NCBI RefSeq assembly: GCF_001427665.1
Contig: NZ_LMHC01000027.1
Span: forward strand, 1 to 64,000
DNA: 64,000 nt
Direction: 5' to 3'
Source: Caulobacter sp. Root655
GTDB lineage: Bacteria; Pseudomonadota; Alphaproteobacteria; Caulobacterales; Caulobacteraceae
The first letter of the stretch is position 1. Every line of letters begins with the position of its first letter. Of the stretch, positions 62,644-64,000 are shown piece after piece. The position numbers were made by a program, and so were the translations under genes. Below the pieces are notes generated by a model. The model did no database searches and was not told the origin of the DNA. It saw only the letters and a list, made by a program, of their open reading frames with translations.

Positions 62644-63201
62644 ATGGCGGCGACCCTGGACGTCAACGGCAAGACCATCAGCGTCAAGGCCGACCCTGAA
62701 ACCCCCCTGCTGTGGGTGCTGCGCGACGAGCTGGGCCTGACGGGCACCAAGTTCGGCTGCGGCCTGGCCCAGTGCGGGGCCTGCACCGTCCACGTCAACG
62801 GCGACCCGGTGCGCTCCTGCGTGACGCCGATCGCCGCCCTGGCGGGCGCCAAGATCACCACCATCGAGAGCCTGGGCGGGGCCCACCCGCTGCAACAGGC
62901 CTGGGTCAAGCACGACGTGCCCCAGTGCGGCTACTGCCAGTCGGGCCAGATCATGTCGGCCGCCGCCCTGCTGGCGCAGAACAAGGCGCCCAGCGACGAG
63001 GACATCGACAACGCCATGAGCGGCAACATCTGTCGCTGCGGCACCTACCAGCGCATCCGCGCCGCCATCAAGGACGCCGCCGGCATGGCCGCGGCCCCGG
63101 TGGCCGCCACGCCGGTCGTCACCAAGCCGGTGGCCTTGAACGACATCGACGACGACATCGCCGCCGCTTCGGGATCCACCGGTCGGGGAGCAGGCCAATG
63201 A
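62644..63201 (+). CDS. iorA: Isoquinoline 1-oxidoreductase-type alpha subunit ([2Fe-2S])
   Basis: A 185-residue iron-sulfur subunit of a xanthine-oxidase-family molybdenum hydroxylase. The plant-type [2Fe-2S] cysteines are C39, C44, C47 and C59 (KFGCGLAQCGACTVHVNG); the second cluster is held by C95, C98, C130 and C132 (PQCGYCQSGQ, GNICRCGTYQRI). It has no signal peptide and extends about 30 residues beyond the usual end. The stop overlaps the next ATG. Substrate is probably an aldehyde or N-heterocycle; the name is by family only. Confidence 0.9.
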   Translation: MAATLDVNGKTISVKADPETPLLWVLRDELGLTGTKFGCGLAQCGACTVHVNGDPVRSCVTPIAALAGAKITTIESLGGAHPLQQAWVKHDVPQCGYCQSGQIMSAAALLAQNKAPSDEDIDNAMSGNICRCGTYQRIRAAIKDAAGMAAAPVAATPVVTKPVALNDIDDDIAAASGSTGRGAGQ

Positions 63202-64000
63202 ACGCGCCCTTCAACAAGCTCGCGCCGCAAGATGGCGTCAGCCGCCGGGAACTGATGGTGGTCGGCGCGGCCCTGGTCGGCGGCGCCCTGGTGGTCGGCT
63301 GCTCGCCCGCCGACCTGATGAGCGCCGGCTCCAAGGTCGAAGTCGGGGCCTTCGGACCGTTCATCCGCTTCGATCCCGACGGCGCGGTGACCGTGCTGTC
63401 CAAGCACATCGAATTTGGCCAGGGCAACCATGCGGGCCTGGCGGCCATCGTCGCCGAGGAACTGGACGCCGACTGGAACCGCGTGAAGGTCGTGCACGCC
63501 CCGGCCAACGCCAAGCTCTACGGCAACACCGGCATGGGGGTGCAACTGACCGGCGGCTCGTCGGCGATCTCCAACTCGTGGGACCAGCTGCGCAAGGCCG
63601 GGGCCGGGGCGCGGGCGATGTTCGTGCAGGCCGCGGCCACCCAGTGGAACGTCCCGGCCAGTGAAATTACCGTCAAGGACAGCGTCGTCAGCCACGGGAG
63701 CGGCAAGAGCGCCGGCTTCGGCCAACTGATCGCCGACGCCGCCAAGGTCGCGCCGCCCGAAAGCCCGTCCCTGAAGGACCCCAAGACCTTCACCCTGATC
63801 GGCACCGACCGGGTGCGCCGCAAGGACAGCCAGGCCAAGAGCGACGGCACCGCCCGCTACACCCAGGACGTCCAGCTGCCCAACATGCTGGTGGCGGTGG
63901 TCGCCCACGCCCCGCGCTTCGGCGGCGTGGTCAAGAGCTTCAACGGCGACGACGCCAAGAAGGTGGCCGGGGTGGTCGACGTCTACCAGATCCCGACCGG
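63198..64000 (+). CDS. iorB: Molybdopterin-binding beta subunit, IorB type (cut by window end)
   Basis: The first 267 residues of a large subunit that continues past base 64000. A twin-arginine signal (VSRRELMVVGAALVGGALVVGC, about 14-35) directs folded export; the cysteine after the hydrophobic core could also be a lipidation site. The following region, including SKHIEFGQGNHAGLAAIVAEELDAD and GNTGMGVQLTGGSSAI, is typical of the IorB/aldehyde-oxidase large subunit. The ATG overlaps the alpha subunit's stop. The signal-less alpha subunit is presumably exported with it. Confidence 0.9.
   Translation, partial: MNAPFNKLAPQDGVSRRELMVVGAALVGGALVVGCSPADLMSAGSKVEVGAFGPFIRFDPDGAVTVLSKHIEFGQGNHAGLAAIVAEELDADWNRVKVVHAPANAKLYGNTGMGVQLTGGSSAISNSWDQLRKAGAGARAMFVQAAATQWNVPASEITVKDSVVSHGSGKSAGFGQLIADAAKVAPPESPSLKDPKTFTLIGTDRVRRKDSQAKSDGTARYTQDVQLPNMLVAVVAHAPRFGGVVKSFNGDDAKKVAGVVDVYQIPT

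Overview
The window is 64 kb of high-GC chromosomal DNA from an alphaproteobacterium, almost certainly Caulobacter or a close relative within Caulobacterales. This rests on four observations: the Caulobacter-type DnaA with its gene order rpsT-dnaA and dnaK-dnaJ; promoters of the TTGAC / GCTANA type; GANTC (CcrM-type) sites in cell-cycle gene leaders; and alphaproteobacterial gene orders such as fur-miaB-phoH-ybeY-corC-lnt-xre-metK-trmB and rimP-nusA-ylxR-infB ... rbfA-truB-rpsO-pnp. The origin of replication itself is not recognisable here. Species level is not determined.

Layout. 1-0.5 kb: two intergenic repeats. 0.5-8 kb: glutathione transferase, enoyl-CoA hydratase, rpsT, dnaA, alkB, M1 aminopeptidase. 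8-18 kb: dnaK and dnaJ behind a sigma-32 type promoter, then mutS and glnD. 17.7-27 kb: a small membrane-anchored protein, murJ, trpS, a CYP153-type alkane hydroxylase divergent from nfuA, a RutE-like nitroreductase, a tandem pair of related lipoproteins, tsaB and rimI. 27-36 kb: fur, a secreted hypothetical, the miaB-phoH-ybeY-corC-lnt chain (start and stop codons overlapping at three of its four junctions), an XRE regulator, metK and trmB. 36-38 kb: a four-helix membrane protein, inorganic pyrophosphatase and a lipoprotein. 38-51 kb: the translation and RNA-processing operon (rimP, nusA, ylxR-like, infB, rbfA, truB, rpsO, pnp), interrupted between infB and rbfA by four unrelated genes and a repeat. 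51-64 kb is more accessory: an EF-hand membrane protein, RNase T2, a LysE-type exporter, a Fur-box-controlled TonB siderophore receptor with a PiuC-type hydroxylase, an orphan hybrid histidine kinase, an MHS-family transporter with an unusual insert, a shortened CysG-like protein, and the start of an IorAB-type molybdenum hydroxylase.

The genes are mostly housekeeping: replication initiation and repair, protein folding, tRNA and rRNA maturation, translation, and envelope assembly. No mobile element with a transposase, no prophage, no CRISPR array and no tRNA or rRNA gene was seen. The most distinctive feature is the intergenic DNA: at least five families of long palindromic repeats, most of them in two or more copies in this window and several in opposite orientations, fill nearly every gap over 200 bp. 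Several leader hairpins and operator-like palindromes also merit attention. I did not find a convincing new multi-gene system; the best leads are the repeat families, possible attenuators in the nusA operon, the degenerate CysG fusion, the tandem lipoproteins coupled to tsaB, and the insert in the MHS transporter.
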